From: Candidatus Desulfofervidaceae bacterium | Lineage (GTDB): Bacteria; Desulfobacterota; Desulfofervidia; Desulfofervidales; Desulfofervidaceae | NCBI GenBank assembly: GCA_021160485.1 | Contig: JAGHCL010000063.1 | Coordinates: forward strand, 1-8,348 | Length of the DNA stretch: 8,348 nucleotides | Direction of reading: 5' to 3' | Shown here: positions 1-6,682 of the stretch, in pieces | Position numbering within the stretch: the stretch's first letter is position 1 | Layout: every line of letters starts with the position of its first letter | Made by a program: the position numbers and the translations under genes | Notes under the pieces: model-generated | The model's input: the letters and a program-made list of their open reading frames with translations, nothing else | Databases searched by the model: none | What the model was told of the DNA's origin: nothing

Positions 1-1934
1 ATGTGGTGCAACGGGATTACTATTTCGCAATTGTGGACGAAGTAGATAGTATCTTGATTGATGAAGCCCGAACCCCGCTTATTATTTCCGGACCAGCTGA
101 ACGCAGTACATCCCTTTTTTACCAGATTAATCGTCTTATCCACCACCTGAAAAAAGAAGTAGACTTTACTGTAGATGAAAAATCTAGAACAGCCGCTTTA
201 ACCGAGGCCGGTGTGGCCAAAATGGAAAAACTTTTAAAAATAGATAACCTGTATGATCCCCGCTATATAGAAATGCTTCATGTTATTTATCAATGTTTAA
301 AGGCACATTATCTCTTTAAAAAAGATCGGGATTATATTGTTAAAGACGGAAAGGTTGTTATTGTAGATGAATTTACCGGGCGCCTGATGCCTGGGCGGCG
401 TTACAGTGAAGGACTTCATCAGGCCCTGGAGGCTAAAGAAGGTGTAGAGGTGCAGAGTGAATATCAAACTTTGGCGACCATTACCTTTCAAAACTACTTT
501 CGTATGTATGAAAAATTAGCCGGGATGACCGGCACGGCCGATACAGAAGCTACTGAATTCAAAGAAATTTATAACTTGGATGTAGTAGTCATTCCCACGC
601 ATAAAGAGATGATCCGAATTGACTATCCAGATGTAGTTTTCCGGACAGAAAAAGAGAAATTTAAGGCAGTAGTGGAAGAGATTAAAAAACTGTATAAACA
701 GGGGCGCCCAGTGCTGGTAGGCACAGTTTCTATTGAAAAATCAGAACTTTTAAGTCGAATGTTGAAAAAAGAAGGTGTTCCTCATGCAGTATTAAATGCC
801 AAGCATCATGCTAAAGAAGCAGAAATCGTAGCCCAGGCAGGGCAAAAAGGAAAAGTGACCATTGCTACCAACATGGCAGGCCGTGGAACGGATATTGTGC
901 TTGGCGAAGGAGTGGCTGAATTAGGTGGTTTACACATTATTGGCACTGAACGGCACGAAAGCCGCCGTATAGACAATCAGTTACGTGGCCGTGCAGGAAG
1001 GCAAGGAGACCCTGGCTCTTCTAGGTTTTATCTTTCTTTAGAGGACGATTTATTACGCCTTTTTGGTGGAGAGCGTCTTTCTGGGTTTATGAATAAGTTG
1101 GGTATGGAAGAGGGAGAGCCCATTGAGCATAAGTGGGTGTCAAAAGCAATTGAAAACGCCCAGCGTAAAGTGGAAGCACATAACTTTGATATTAGAAAAC
1201 AACTTCTGGAATTTGATGATGTCCTCAATAAACAACGGGAAGTTATTTATACTATGCGCAGGGAGGCAATGTCGGAAAATTTAAAAGATACAATTTTTGA
1301 AATCATTGACGATATAGCTACCGGAGTTGTAGAGACCTTTTGCTCTAAAGATAGACATCCTGAAGAGTGGGATAAAGAAGGGTTAAAGAAACAGATAGAA
1401 CAAATGTTTAAGTTAAAACTGGATGACGAAATTTTAGAAAAGGCACTGACTCCTGAAGCAATAGCTGAATACATTAGCGAAAGGGTAAAAAAGATTTACG
1501 CTGAAAAGGAAAAGTTGGTCGGTTCAGAAAATATGCGTTTTCTAGAAAAATATGTATTTTTGCAAGTGATTGACACCTTGTGGCGAGATCACCTTGTGGC
1601 GATGGACTATTTGCGAGAAGGTATTGGGCTTAGAGGCTATGGACAAAAAGACCCCCTACAGGAATACAAACGTGAAGGATTTATGATGTTTAGCCAGCTT
1701 GTGGATAAAATAAAAGAGGATACTATTATTCATCTTTTCCGGGTTGAAATTAAACGAGAAGAGGAATTGCAAGCTTTAAGGCCAGAAGAACCTCAACAGA
1801 TTCAACTGAGTCACAATAAGGGCGAAACCAAACGCAAACCGGTAAGACGCAAGGGACGCAAGATCGGTCGTAATGATCCCTGTCCATGTGGGAGTGGGAA
1901 AAAATATAAGCATTGCTGTGGTAGAAATGTATAA
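1..1934 (+). CDS. secA: Preprotein translocase ATPase SecA (5'-truncated by window edge)
   Basis: SecA is the ATP-driven motor that pushes unfolded preproteins through the SecYEG channel at the inner membrane. The frame is already open at the left edge: bases 1-2 end a codon and the first full codon is at 3, so the GTG there is not a start. About 200 N-terminal residues, including Walker A, are missing compared with E. coli SecA. The 643 visible residues contain the Walker B DEVDS (12-16), MTGTADTEA (175-183) of the preprotein-binding/NBD region, NBD2 motif [13 protein letters not shown] (289-301) and the arginine-finger block [11 protein letters not shown] (326-336). The helical scaffold follows, with the two-helix-finger region at about 510-550. 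At the end is a SEC-C zinc motif with Cys627, Cys629, Cys638 and Cys639, which in the family binds zinc and contacts SecB, ribosomes or lipid. A basic linker (609-620) precedes it. NBD2 lacks the roughly 30-residue insertion of E. coli SecA (GEGVAELGG joins directly to [11 protein letters not shown]), as in short-type SecAs. No frameshift is seen. Identification is very secure. Confidence 0.98.
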   Translation, partial: VVQRDYYFAIVDEVDSILIDEARTPLIISGPAERSTSLFYQINRLIHHLKKEVDFTVDEKSRTAALTEAGVAKMEKLLKIDNLYDPRYIEMLHVIYQCLKAHYLFKKDRDYIVKDGKVVIVDEFTGRLMPGRRYSEGLHQALEAKEGVEVQSEYQTLATITFQNYFRMYEKLAGMTGTADTEATEFKEIYNLDVVVIPTHKEMIRIDYPDVVFRTEKEKFKAVVEEIKKLYKQGRPVLVGTVSIEKSELLSRMLKKEGVPHAVLNAKHHAKEAEIVAQAGQKGKVTIATNMAGRGTDIVLGEGVAELGGLHIIGTERHESRRIDNQLRGRAGRQGDPGSSRFYLSLEDDLLRLFGGERLSGFMNKLGMEEGEPIEHKWVSKAIENAQRKVEAHNFDIRKQLLEFDDVLNKQREVIYTMRREAMSENLKDTIFEIIDDIATGVVETFCSKDRHPEEWDKEGLKKQIEQMFKLKLDDEILEKALTPEAIAEYISERVKKIYAEKEKLVGSENMRFLEKYVFLQVIDTLWRDHLVAMDYLREGIGLRGYGQKDPLQEYKREGFMMFSQLVDKIKEDTIIHLFRVEIKREEELQALRPEEPQQIQLSHNKGETKRKPVRRKGRKIGRNDPCPCGSGKKYKHCCGRNV

Positions 1935-1964
1935 ATGTAATTATTGATGGAATCCAAAATCCCC

Positions 1965-1991
1965 TACCCTCTTTGTTTGTGGGTGTCTTTT
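1965..1991 (+). terminator. Weak terminator-like hairpin after secA
   Basis: TACCC (1965-1969) can pair with GGGTG (1981-1985), giving five pairs with one G-T wobble. The loop is 11 bases, and a T-rich tail TCTTTT (1986-1991) follows. It lies about 30 bases past the secA stop, where a rho-independent terminator would be expected. The stem is short and the tail is interrupted, so it may be only a transcription pause or chance pairing. Confidence 0.27.
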
Positions 1992-2000
1992 CTTGAGAGA

Positions 2001-2029
2001 ATGGTAGTCTAATTATCAGTCACTATCAT
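2001..2029. other. Hairpin-forming inverted repeat between secA and argJ
   Basis: ATGGTAGT (2001-2008) and ACTATCAT (2022-2029) form an 8-base stem with one G-T wobble around a 13-base loop. No T-run follows on either strand, so it is not a classical terminator. It lies upstream of the argJ promoter and downstream of secA. It may stabilise the secA mRNA end or be incidental; its role is unknown. Confidence 0.3.
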
Positions 2030-2036
2030 CTTATAA

Positions 2037-2096
2037 CTTAAAAACTTTCCTTGACCCTTTCTATTGGCTAGCATAAAATGAGACGAAGTTTTTAAG
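2037..2096. repeat. Perfect 11-base inverted repeat flanking the argJ promoter
   Basis: The left arm CTTAAAAACTT (2037-2047) is the exact reverse complement of the right arm AAGTTTTTAAG (2086-2096). The 38 bases between the arms contain the predicted -35 and -10 boxes. The left arm ends three bases before the -35 box, and the right arm starts about where transcription should start. Because most of the repeat is outside the transcript, an RNA hairpin is unlikely. A pair of protein-binding half sites is a possible reading (inference). The arms do not resemble the ArgR ARG-box consensus (TNTGAAT followed by ATTCANW). Confidence 0.55.
2051..2079 (+). promoter_or_regulatory. Sigma70-type promoter for argJ
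   Basis: TTGACC (2051-2056) matches the -35 consensus at five of six positions. After a 17-base spacer, TAAAAT (2074-2079) matches the -10 consensus at five of six. The predicted start of transcription is near 2086, leaving a leader of about 32 bases before the argJ ATG at 2118. The position between two genes and the ideal spacing make this the best promoter in the window. It implies that argJ can be transcribed independently of secA. Confidence 0.7.
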
Positions 2097-2105
2097 ATGA
2101 GAAAT

Positions 2106-2110
2106 GGAGG
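2106..2110 (+). promoter_or_regulatory. Ribosome binding site that sets the argJ start
   Basis: GGAGG lies seven bases upstream of the ATG at 2118. An in-frame ATG at 2097 has no such site before it, would place this GGAGG inside the coding region, and lies only about 11 bases past the predicted transcription start. The site therefore favours 2118 over 2097. Confidence 0.8.
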
Positions 2111-2117
2111 CATTTTG

Positions 2118-3305
2118 ATGGAAAGTGTGTTTTCTGTCTCTGGCTTTCGAGTCGGCACTGCCAGTGCAGGGATTAAAAATCAGAAATGTAAAGATATGGT
2201 GCTTATCTATAGTGAAAAACCAGCGGTGGTTGCTGGCACTTTTACCCAAAACCAGGTGCAGGCCGCTCCGGTAAAATTGACCAGCCATCGGATTAAATCA
2301 GGTCTGGCCCAGGCGATTGTGATTAATAGCGGTAATGCCAATGCATGCACAGGAGAACAAGGAGAAAGGGATGCTAAAGAAATGACGGCTCTGGTGGCAA
2401 AGGGTTTAGGTATCCCTGAACAACTTGTCTTGGTGTGTTCTACAGGGGTGATTGGGCAACCTTTACCAATGAAAAAAATAAAAACAGGTATTGAGGAATT
2501 GCTTACTTCTTTACACCCAATAGGCTGGGAAGATGCGGCTGAGGCGATTATGACTACAGATACCTTCCCCAAGTTGATATATAAAAAGGGAGAAATAGAA
2601 GGCATTCCTTTTTCTCTACTGGGTATAGCCAAAGGGGCAGGCATGATTATGCCCAATATGGCTACGATGCTGGCATTTTTTGTAACAGATATTGCTATTA
2701 CTCCCCCGCTATTACAACCCATGTTTGGAGAAATTGTTTCTCAAACCTTTAATCGAATTTCGGTAGATGGTGATACAAGCACCAATGATACTGCTTTAAT
2801 TTTGGCTAATGGTTATGCTAAAAATCCAATAGAATCTGAAAAAGAATTCCGGCCTTTTAGAGAAGTGCTTTTTGAAAGTGCGGCTGAACTGGCCAAAATG
2901 ATTGCTCAGGATGGAGAGGGAGCGTCAAAACTCATTCAGATTGAGATTAAAGGGGCTAAGTCTGTGAAAGAAGCCGAAATAATTGCCGCCACTATTGCTA
3001 ATTCGCCGTTGGTAAAAACAGCCATTTATGGTGAGGATGCAAATTGGGGCCGTATTATAGCCGCTATTGGCCGTTCGGGGGTGAAAATAAATCCAGATAA
3101 AATAGACATTTATTTTGGCGATATTTGTTTGGTAAAAAATGGTCTTGGACAGGGAGAAAAAGCGGAAAACCTTGCCCATGAATATCTTAGAAATAAAGAA
3201 GTTTTGTTAAAGGTAGATTTACACTCAGGCACCGAACAAATTACCTGGTACACATGTGATTTGACCGAGGAATATATCAAAATCAACGCCGAGTATCGGA
3301 CATAG
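2118..3305 (+). CDS. argJ: Glutamate N-acetyltransferase / ornithine acetyltransferase ArgJ
   Basis: ArgJ transfers the acetyl group from N-acetylornithine to glutamate in the cyclic arginine pathway. Some members also make N-acetylglutamate from acetyl-CoA. The start is set at 2118 by the GGAGG site, giving 395 residues, a usual family length. The family is made as a precursor that cuts itself before a threonine. The hallmark block KGAGMIMPNMATMLAF spans 172-187, so the cut is predicted between Ala182 and Thr183, with Thr183 becoming the N-terminal nucleophile of the beta chain. The STG oxyanion-hole motif (Ser108-Thr109-Gly110), SVDGDTSTNDT (216-226, ending in Thr225 and Ala226) and a C-terminal INAEYRT (389-395) are also present. 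Sequence alone does not show whether it is mono- or bifunctional; the absence of other arg genes here does not help. It has its own promoter and a flanking inverted repeat. No truncation or frameshift is seen. Confidence 0.96.
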   Translation: MESVFSVSGFRVGTASAGIKNQKCKDMVLIYSEKPAVVAGTFTQNQVQAAPVKLTSHRIKSGLAQAIVINSGNANACTGEQGERDAKEMTALVAKGLGIPEQLVLVCSTGVIGQPLPMKKIKTGIEELLTSLHPIGWEDAAEAIMTTDTFPKLIYKKGEIEGIPFSLLGIAKGAGMIMPNMATMLAFFVTDIAITPPLLQPMFGEIVSQTFNRISVDGDTSTNDTALILANGYAKNPIESEKEFRPFREVLFESAAELAKMIAQDGEGASKLIQIEIKGAKSVKEAEIIAATIANSPLVKTAIYGEDANWGRIIAAIGRSGVKINPDKIDIYFGDICLVKNGLGQGEKAENLAHEYLRNKEVLLKVDLHSGTEQITWYTCDLTEEYIKINAEYRT

Positions 3306-3342
3306 CTAAATAGCAACACTGAATCTGAATTTGCATCACTCT

Positions 3343-3366
3343 TGCCTTTTCTTATATTTTAAGGCA
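3343..3366 (+). other. Small hairpin in the argJ to HcyS-MetF gap
   Basis: TGCCTT (3343-3348) and AAGGCA (3361-3366) form a perfect six-base stem around a 12-base T-rich loop. No clear T-run follows (TTCTAT), so termination would be weak at best. The loop contains TATATT (3353-3358), which with TTGCAT (3331-3336) at 16 bases spacing could be a poor promoter for the gene at 3408. Neither reading is strong. Confidence 0.25.
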
Positions 3367-3407
3367 TTCTATGTGCTAGATACAAAAATTAAGAATGGGG
3401 CGAACAG

Positions 3408-5237
3408 ATGACTGACTTTCTGCAAGCACTGAAAGAAAAGGTCCTGCTTTCTGATGGGGCAATGGGGACTATGTTGTATAAAAAAGGAGTGTATATCAAT
3501 CGCTGTTTTGATGAGGTAAACCTTTCTGCCCCAGGACTTGTGCAGGAAATCCACATAGCTTATGCTAAGGCAGGGGCCGATATTTTAAGCACCAATACCT
3601 TTGGTGCAAATTACTGGCATCTAAAAAATTATGGTTTAGAAGATAAAATTGCTGCCATCAATAAAGCCGGTGTTAAACTGGCGAGGGAAATAGCTGGTAA
3701 AGAATTATTTGTTGCAGGTACCGTTGGCCCTGTTTCTCCTTTTATTACTCCTCCTTTTAAAGAAGAAAACTTACGTAAAGGCTATGAAGTTCAAATTAAC
3801 ACCCTAGCAGAAGCTGGAATAGACTTTTTTATCTTAGAAAGTTTTGTGTATTTAGAAGCCTTACTTATGACTATCCGTCTTATCCAAGAATGGACAGACA
3901 TTCCTATTGTTGCTGAAGTAACAATAGAAGAAGGAGAACATTTGCTTTCTGGAGAACATGTTACTGAAATTGTTACCCCTATTGAAAATAGCGGTGTAGT
4001 TGCCTGGGGATTTAATTGCAGCCAAGGTCCTAGACATATTTTACGTTTGATTGATGCTGTTTGGGAAAAAGCTACTCTTCCACTTGTGGCTCAACCCAGT
4101 GCCGGGTTACCTCAAAAAAGAGAGGGAAGAAAAATTTATTTTTGCACACCAGAATACTTGGCCAGTCATAGTCGGTATTATATCCAAAAAGGAGTGAAAA
4201 TTGTTGGTGGTTGCTGTGGCACTACCCCTGAACACATTAAGGCAGTGCGTTCGGCTGTGCATTCTATGAGTCCAGGACGTATCATCCACATAGAAGGCGT
4301 AAAACACGCTCTGAATCAGACTGAAGTTACTCCTCCTGTCATTCCTCTGGCCAAGCGATCTGCCATGGCCAAAAAGATTGCTACCGGTCAATTTGTAACC
4401 AATGTAGAATTAACTCCACCCCGTAGCTCTGATGCTAGTAAAGCCCTGGCCAAGGCACAATTGATTAAAGAAATGGGGATTGACGCTATCAATATTCCTG
4501 ACGGTCCTCGGGCCAGTGCCCGCATGAGCGCCCATGCCCTGGCGGTGTTAATTGAACAAAAAGTGGGCATAGAGACCGTACTTCATGTCTGTTGCCGAGA
4601 TAGAAATTTAATCGGCCTGCAAGCAGACCTTTTAGGTGGATATGCCCTGGGACTACGTAATCTTCTTATTATCACTGGAGATCCACCAAAGTTGGGTGAC
4701 TACCCTGATGCTACGGCTGTCTTTGATTTGGATTCTATTGGTTTGGTTCGTTTGGCTCAAAAATTAAACCGGGGACAGGATTTGGTAGGCAGGTCCATTG
4801 GCGGTGCAACCGGTTTTCTTATTGGTGTTGGTGTTAATCCTGTGGCCGTCAACGTAGAAAGGGAGATAGAGCGCTTTGAGGCCAAGGTAAAGGCCGGAGC
4901 GGAATTTGCTATTACTCAACCTGTTTTTGATATCAAGGCTTTAGAATCATTTATAACCCAGGTGAAACATCTGAATATTCCTATTATAGCTGGTATTTGG
5001 CCCTTAACAAGTTATAAGGCTGCCTTGTTTATGAAAAATGAAGTGCCTGGCGTAAGTGTGCCGGATGAAATCGTAGAACGTATGGCCAAATCCCCCACAG
5101 GAGAAGCGGCCATCGCCGAAGGAGTTGCCATTGCCCGTGAGGCATTTGAAGCGATAAAAGATTTGGTCCAGGGTGTTCAAATCAGTGCCCCTCTGGGTAA
5201 GGTGGAAATGGTAGCAAAGGTATTGGGATTAGAATAG
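3408..5237 (+). CDS. Bifunctional homocysteine S-methyltransferase / 5,10-methylenetetrahydrofolate reductase
   Basis: This two-domain protein (609 residues) resembles B. subtilis YitJ. The N-terminal domain (about 1-300) is a Hcy-binding S-methyltransferase barrel: DGAMGT (16-21), STNTFGAN (61-68) and the three predicted zinc-ligand cysteines, Cys204 in GFNC and Cys269/Cys270 in GGCCGTTPEH. The C-terminal domain (about 325-605) is a MetF-type flavoprotein barrel that reduces methylene-THF to methyl-THF: VELTPPR with Glu334 as the likely catalytic acid, CRDRNLIGLQADLLG (396-410), TGDPP (423-427) and TQPVFD (503-508). The start has a GGGG ribosome binding site (3397-3400) seven bases upstream. 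The protein lacks the pterin- and cobalamin-binding domains of full-length MetH, so the methyl donor for the first domain is not evident; a partner protein or another donor may serve. It is probably the first gene of an operon with the radical SAM and mutase genes. Cytoplasmic; domain calls are secure, net reaction less so. Confidence 0.94.
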   Translation: MTDFLQALKEKVLLSDGAMGTMLYKKGVYINRCFDEVNLSAPGLVQEIHIAYAKAGADILSTNTFGANYWHLKNYGLEDKIAAINKAGVKLAREIAGKELFVAGTVGPVSPFITPPFKEENLRKGYEVQINTLAEAGIDFFILESFVYLEALLMTIRLIQEWTDIPIVAEVTIEEGEHLLSGEHVTEIVTPIENSGVVAWGFNCSQGPRHILRLIDAVWEKATLPLVAQPSAGLPQKREGRKIYFCTPEYLASHSRYYIQKGVKIVGGCCGTTPEHIKAVRSAVHSMSPGRIIHIEGVKHALNQTEVTPPVIPLAKRSAMAKKIATGQFVTNVELTPPRSSDASKALAKAQLIKEMGIDAINIPDGPRASARMSAHALAVLIEQKVGIETVLHVCCRDRNLIGLQADLLGGYALGLRNLLIITGDPPKLGDYPDATAVFDLDSIGLVRLAQKLNRGQDLVGRSIGGATGFLIGVGVNPVAVNVEREIERFEAKVKAGAEFAITQPVFDIKALESFITQVKHLNIPIIAGIWPLTSYKAALFMKNEVPGVSVPDEIVERMAKSPTGEAAIAEGVAIAREAFEAIKDLVQGVQISAPLGKVEMVAKVLGLE

Positions 5238-5263
5238 GTTTCTCTTTTAGAGAGACAAGGAGG
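5238..5263 (+). promoter_or_regulatory. Intercistronic hairpin abutting a strong ribosome binding site
   Basis: Immediately after the stop codon at 5235-5237, GTTTCTC (5238-5244) pairs with GAGAGAC (5250-5256) in a seven-base stem with one G-T wobble and a TTTTA loop. The next base begins AAGGAGG (5257-5263), a near-perfect Shine-Dalgarno sequence five bases before the ATG at 5269. There is no T-run after the stem, so it is not a terminator. It may protect the upstream mRNA end or tune ribosome loading on the radical SAM gene (inference). Confidence 0.55.
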
Positions 5264-5268
5264 CTTAA

Positions 5269-6672
5269 ATGAAAAATATTATTTTTGTTGAACCCAAACC
5301 AGAAAATTTACATTTTTTTTCACGATTTAAATTACCGCGTTTAGGCACCATTCTTTTGGCTACCATTCTGAAAAAACATGGCTATAAAACGAAGGTCTAT
5401 GTTGAAGAAATTGCACCTTTAAATTGGGCAGATATAAAAAAAGCAGATCTGGTCTGTATTTCTACAATTACACCTACTGCTATCCGAGCCTACTACTTGG
5501 CCAGAAAAGTTAGACAGATGGGTATCCCTGTAGCCATGGGAGGTCCTCATGTCACGTTTTTGGCAGAAGAAGCTTTAAGGTATGCTGATTTTGTTATTAG
5601 AGGAGAAGGCGAACAATCTATACTGGAGTTAATAGAAGCACTAGAAGGAAAAAGACCTTTTTCTAAAGTTAAGGGTCTTAGCTGGCAAGAAAATAAAAAG
5701 ATTTATCACAACGAAACAGCTCCTCTCACCGAAGATCTGAATACCCTTCCCTATCCTAATTTTTCTTTAATTCAAGGCTGGCAAGCCGTTAAGGGACTGG
5801 TAAAAAAGATAATCCCAATCCAAACTTCACGTGGGTGTCCTTTTAACTGTCGATTTTGCTCAGTTACTAGGATGTTTGGACGAAAAATGCGGTATCGCTC
5901 TGTAGAACATGTGATTGGAGAATTAAAACAGTATAATAATCCCCACTATCATGTCTTTTTTTATGATGATAATTTTATCGCTGATCCCCAAAAGGCAAAG
6001 GCCTTGCTATTGGCTATGAAAGAAAAAAACTTTGCCTTTAGTTGGTCTACACAAGTAAGGGTTGACATCGCCAGGTATCCCCAAATACTCTCTTTAGCCA
6101 AGGATACAAATTGTGATGGATTCTATATTGGGTTTGAATCTGTTAATCCTGAAAGTTTAGTAGAGATGAACAAAAAACAGTCCATTGAAGATATCAAAAA
6201 GGCCATTCAGGTCATTAATAAACTAAATTTGCATATTCATGGCATGTTTATATTCGGGCTGGATAAAGACAATTTGGCCTCTATCAAAAATACGGTCCAG
6301 TTTGCTCTTAAAAACAAAATTGGCTCTGTTCAGTTTTCCATTCTCACTCCTTTACCAGGAACTCCTGTTTATCAGGAATTGAAAAAGAAAAAACGAATTC
6401 TTTCATTTGACTGGTCTCTTTATGACGGATTACATATTGTTTTTCGGCCCTGCAATTTTTCCCCTTATACCCTACAAAAGGCTATGCTTAATGCACACAA
6501 AACCTTTTATTCACTCAAAAACACACTGAAACGAATCCTTGAAAGCAGATATCTCGCTACTCAAATTTCTCTTTATGCATTAAAACTCAGTTATGAATGG
6601 GAATGGAAGAATAAAGAATTTTTGAAATGGCTAAAAGAGTTGGATTTCCAAGGACAATCTTTTACAGCATAG
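5269..6672 (+). CDS. Cobalamin-binding-type radical SAM protein, substrate unknown
   Basis: This 467-residue protein has the two-domain layout of class B (cobalamin-type) radical SAM enzymes. Residues about 1-150 form a Rossmann-like B12-binding-type domain: PRLGTILLATILKKHGY (23-39), VCISTITPT (62-70), MGGPH (90-94) and VIRGEGE (109-115). It lacks the DxHxxG cobalamin motif of MetH, as is usual in this superfamily. The radical SAM barrel follows, with the [4Fe-4S] cluster motif CPFNCRFC (Cys190, Cys194, Cys197), FYDDNF (231-236), FYIGFESVNP (285-294) and GMFIFGLD (325-332). A C-terminal block YDGLHIVFRP (385-394) is typical of these proteins, then a mainly helical tail rich in Lys, Leu and Trp. 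No signal peptide or clear membrane segment is seen. Relatives methylate or rearrange hopanoids, pigments, lipids or antibiotics; nothing here identifies this substrate. It follows the HcyS-MetF gene by 31 bases and precedes the mutase by 10, so the three are probably co-transcribed. Confidence 0.9.
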   Translation: MKNIIFVEPKPENLHFFSRFKLPRLGTILLATILKKHGYKTKVYVEEIAPLNWADIKKADLVCISTITPTAIRAYYLARKVRQMGIPVAMGGPHVTFLAEEALRYADFVIRGEGEQSILELIEALEGKRPFSKVKGLSWQENKKIYHNETAPLTEDLNTLPYPNFSLIQGWQAVKGLVKKIIPIQTSRGCPFNCRFCSVTRMFGRKMRYRSVEHVIGELKQYNNPHYHVFFYDDNFIADPQKAKALLLAMKEKNFAFSWSTQVRVDIARYPQILSLAKDTNCDGFYIGFESVNPESLVEMNKKQSIEDIKKAIQVINKLNLHIHGMFIFGLDKDNLASIKNTVQFALKNKIGSVQFSILTPLPGTPVYQELKKKKRILSFDWSLYDGLHIVFRPCNFSPYTLQKAMLNAHKTFYSLKNTLKRILESRYLATQISLYALKLSYEWEWKNKEFLKWLKELDFQGQSFTA

Positions 6673-6676
6673 GAGG
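6671..6676 (+). promoter_or_regulatory. Ribosome binding site overlapping the preceding stop codon
   Basis: AGGAGG shares its first two bases with the TAG stop (6670-6672) of the radical SAM gene and lies six bases before the ATG at 6683. This arrangement suggests that ribosomes finishing the radical SAM gene can start the mutase directly (translational coupling) and supports a shared transcript. Confidence 0.75.
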
Positions 6677-6682
6677 CATAAG

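Noticed and set aside
1..1934. GTG at position 3 as the start of a shorter SecA-like protein.
   Set aside because: The conserved SecA sequence continues up to the edge, no ribosome binding site is visible, and Walker A would be missing. The gene is simply cut by the window.
2037..2096. ARG box for ArgR at the argJ promoter.
   Set aside because: Neither arm nor the spacer matches the TGAAT/ATTCA core of the ARG box; the inverted repeat is kept as an unassigned element.
2207..2722. Long minus-strand open frame (171 codons) inside argJ.
   Set aside because: It lies wholly opposite a secure ArgJ reading frame, has no ribosome binding site I can support, and its translation resembles no family. 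It is a shadow of the coding strand.
3374..3382. Extended -10 promoter-like TGCTAGATA before the HcyS-MetF gene.
   Set aside because: Only a partial match to the -10 box, and no -35 element at a usable distance (the nearest TTGCCT is about 29 bases away).
3306..3407. A SAM or cobalamin riboswitch upstream of the HcyS-MetF gene.
   Set aside because: The gap is only 102 bases and shows just one six-base hairpin. It has none of the multi-helix architecture or conserved blocks expected of such riboswitches.
4107..4391. Minus-strand open frame of 94 codons inside the HcyS-MetF gene.
   Set aside because: It is antisense to well-conserved domain sequence, with unlikely composition and no initiation signal. 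Treated as a shadow frame.
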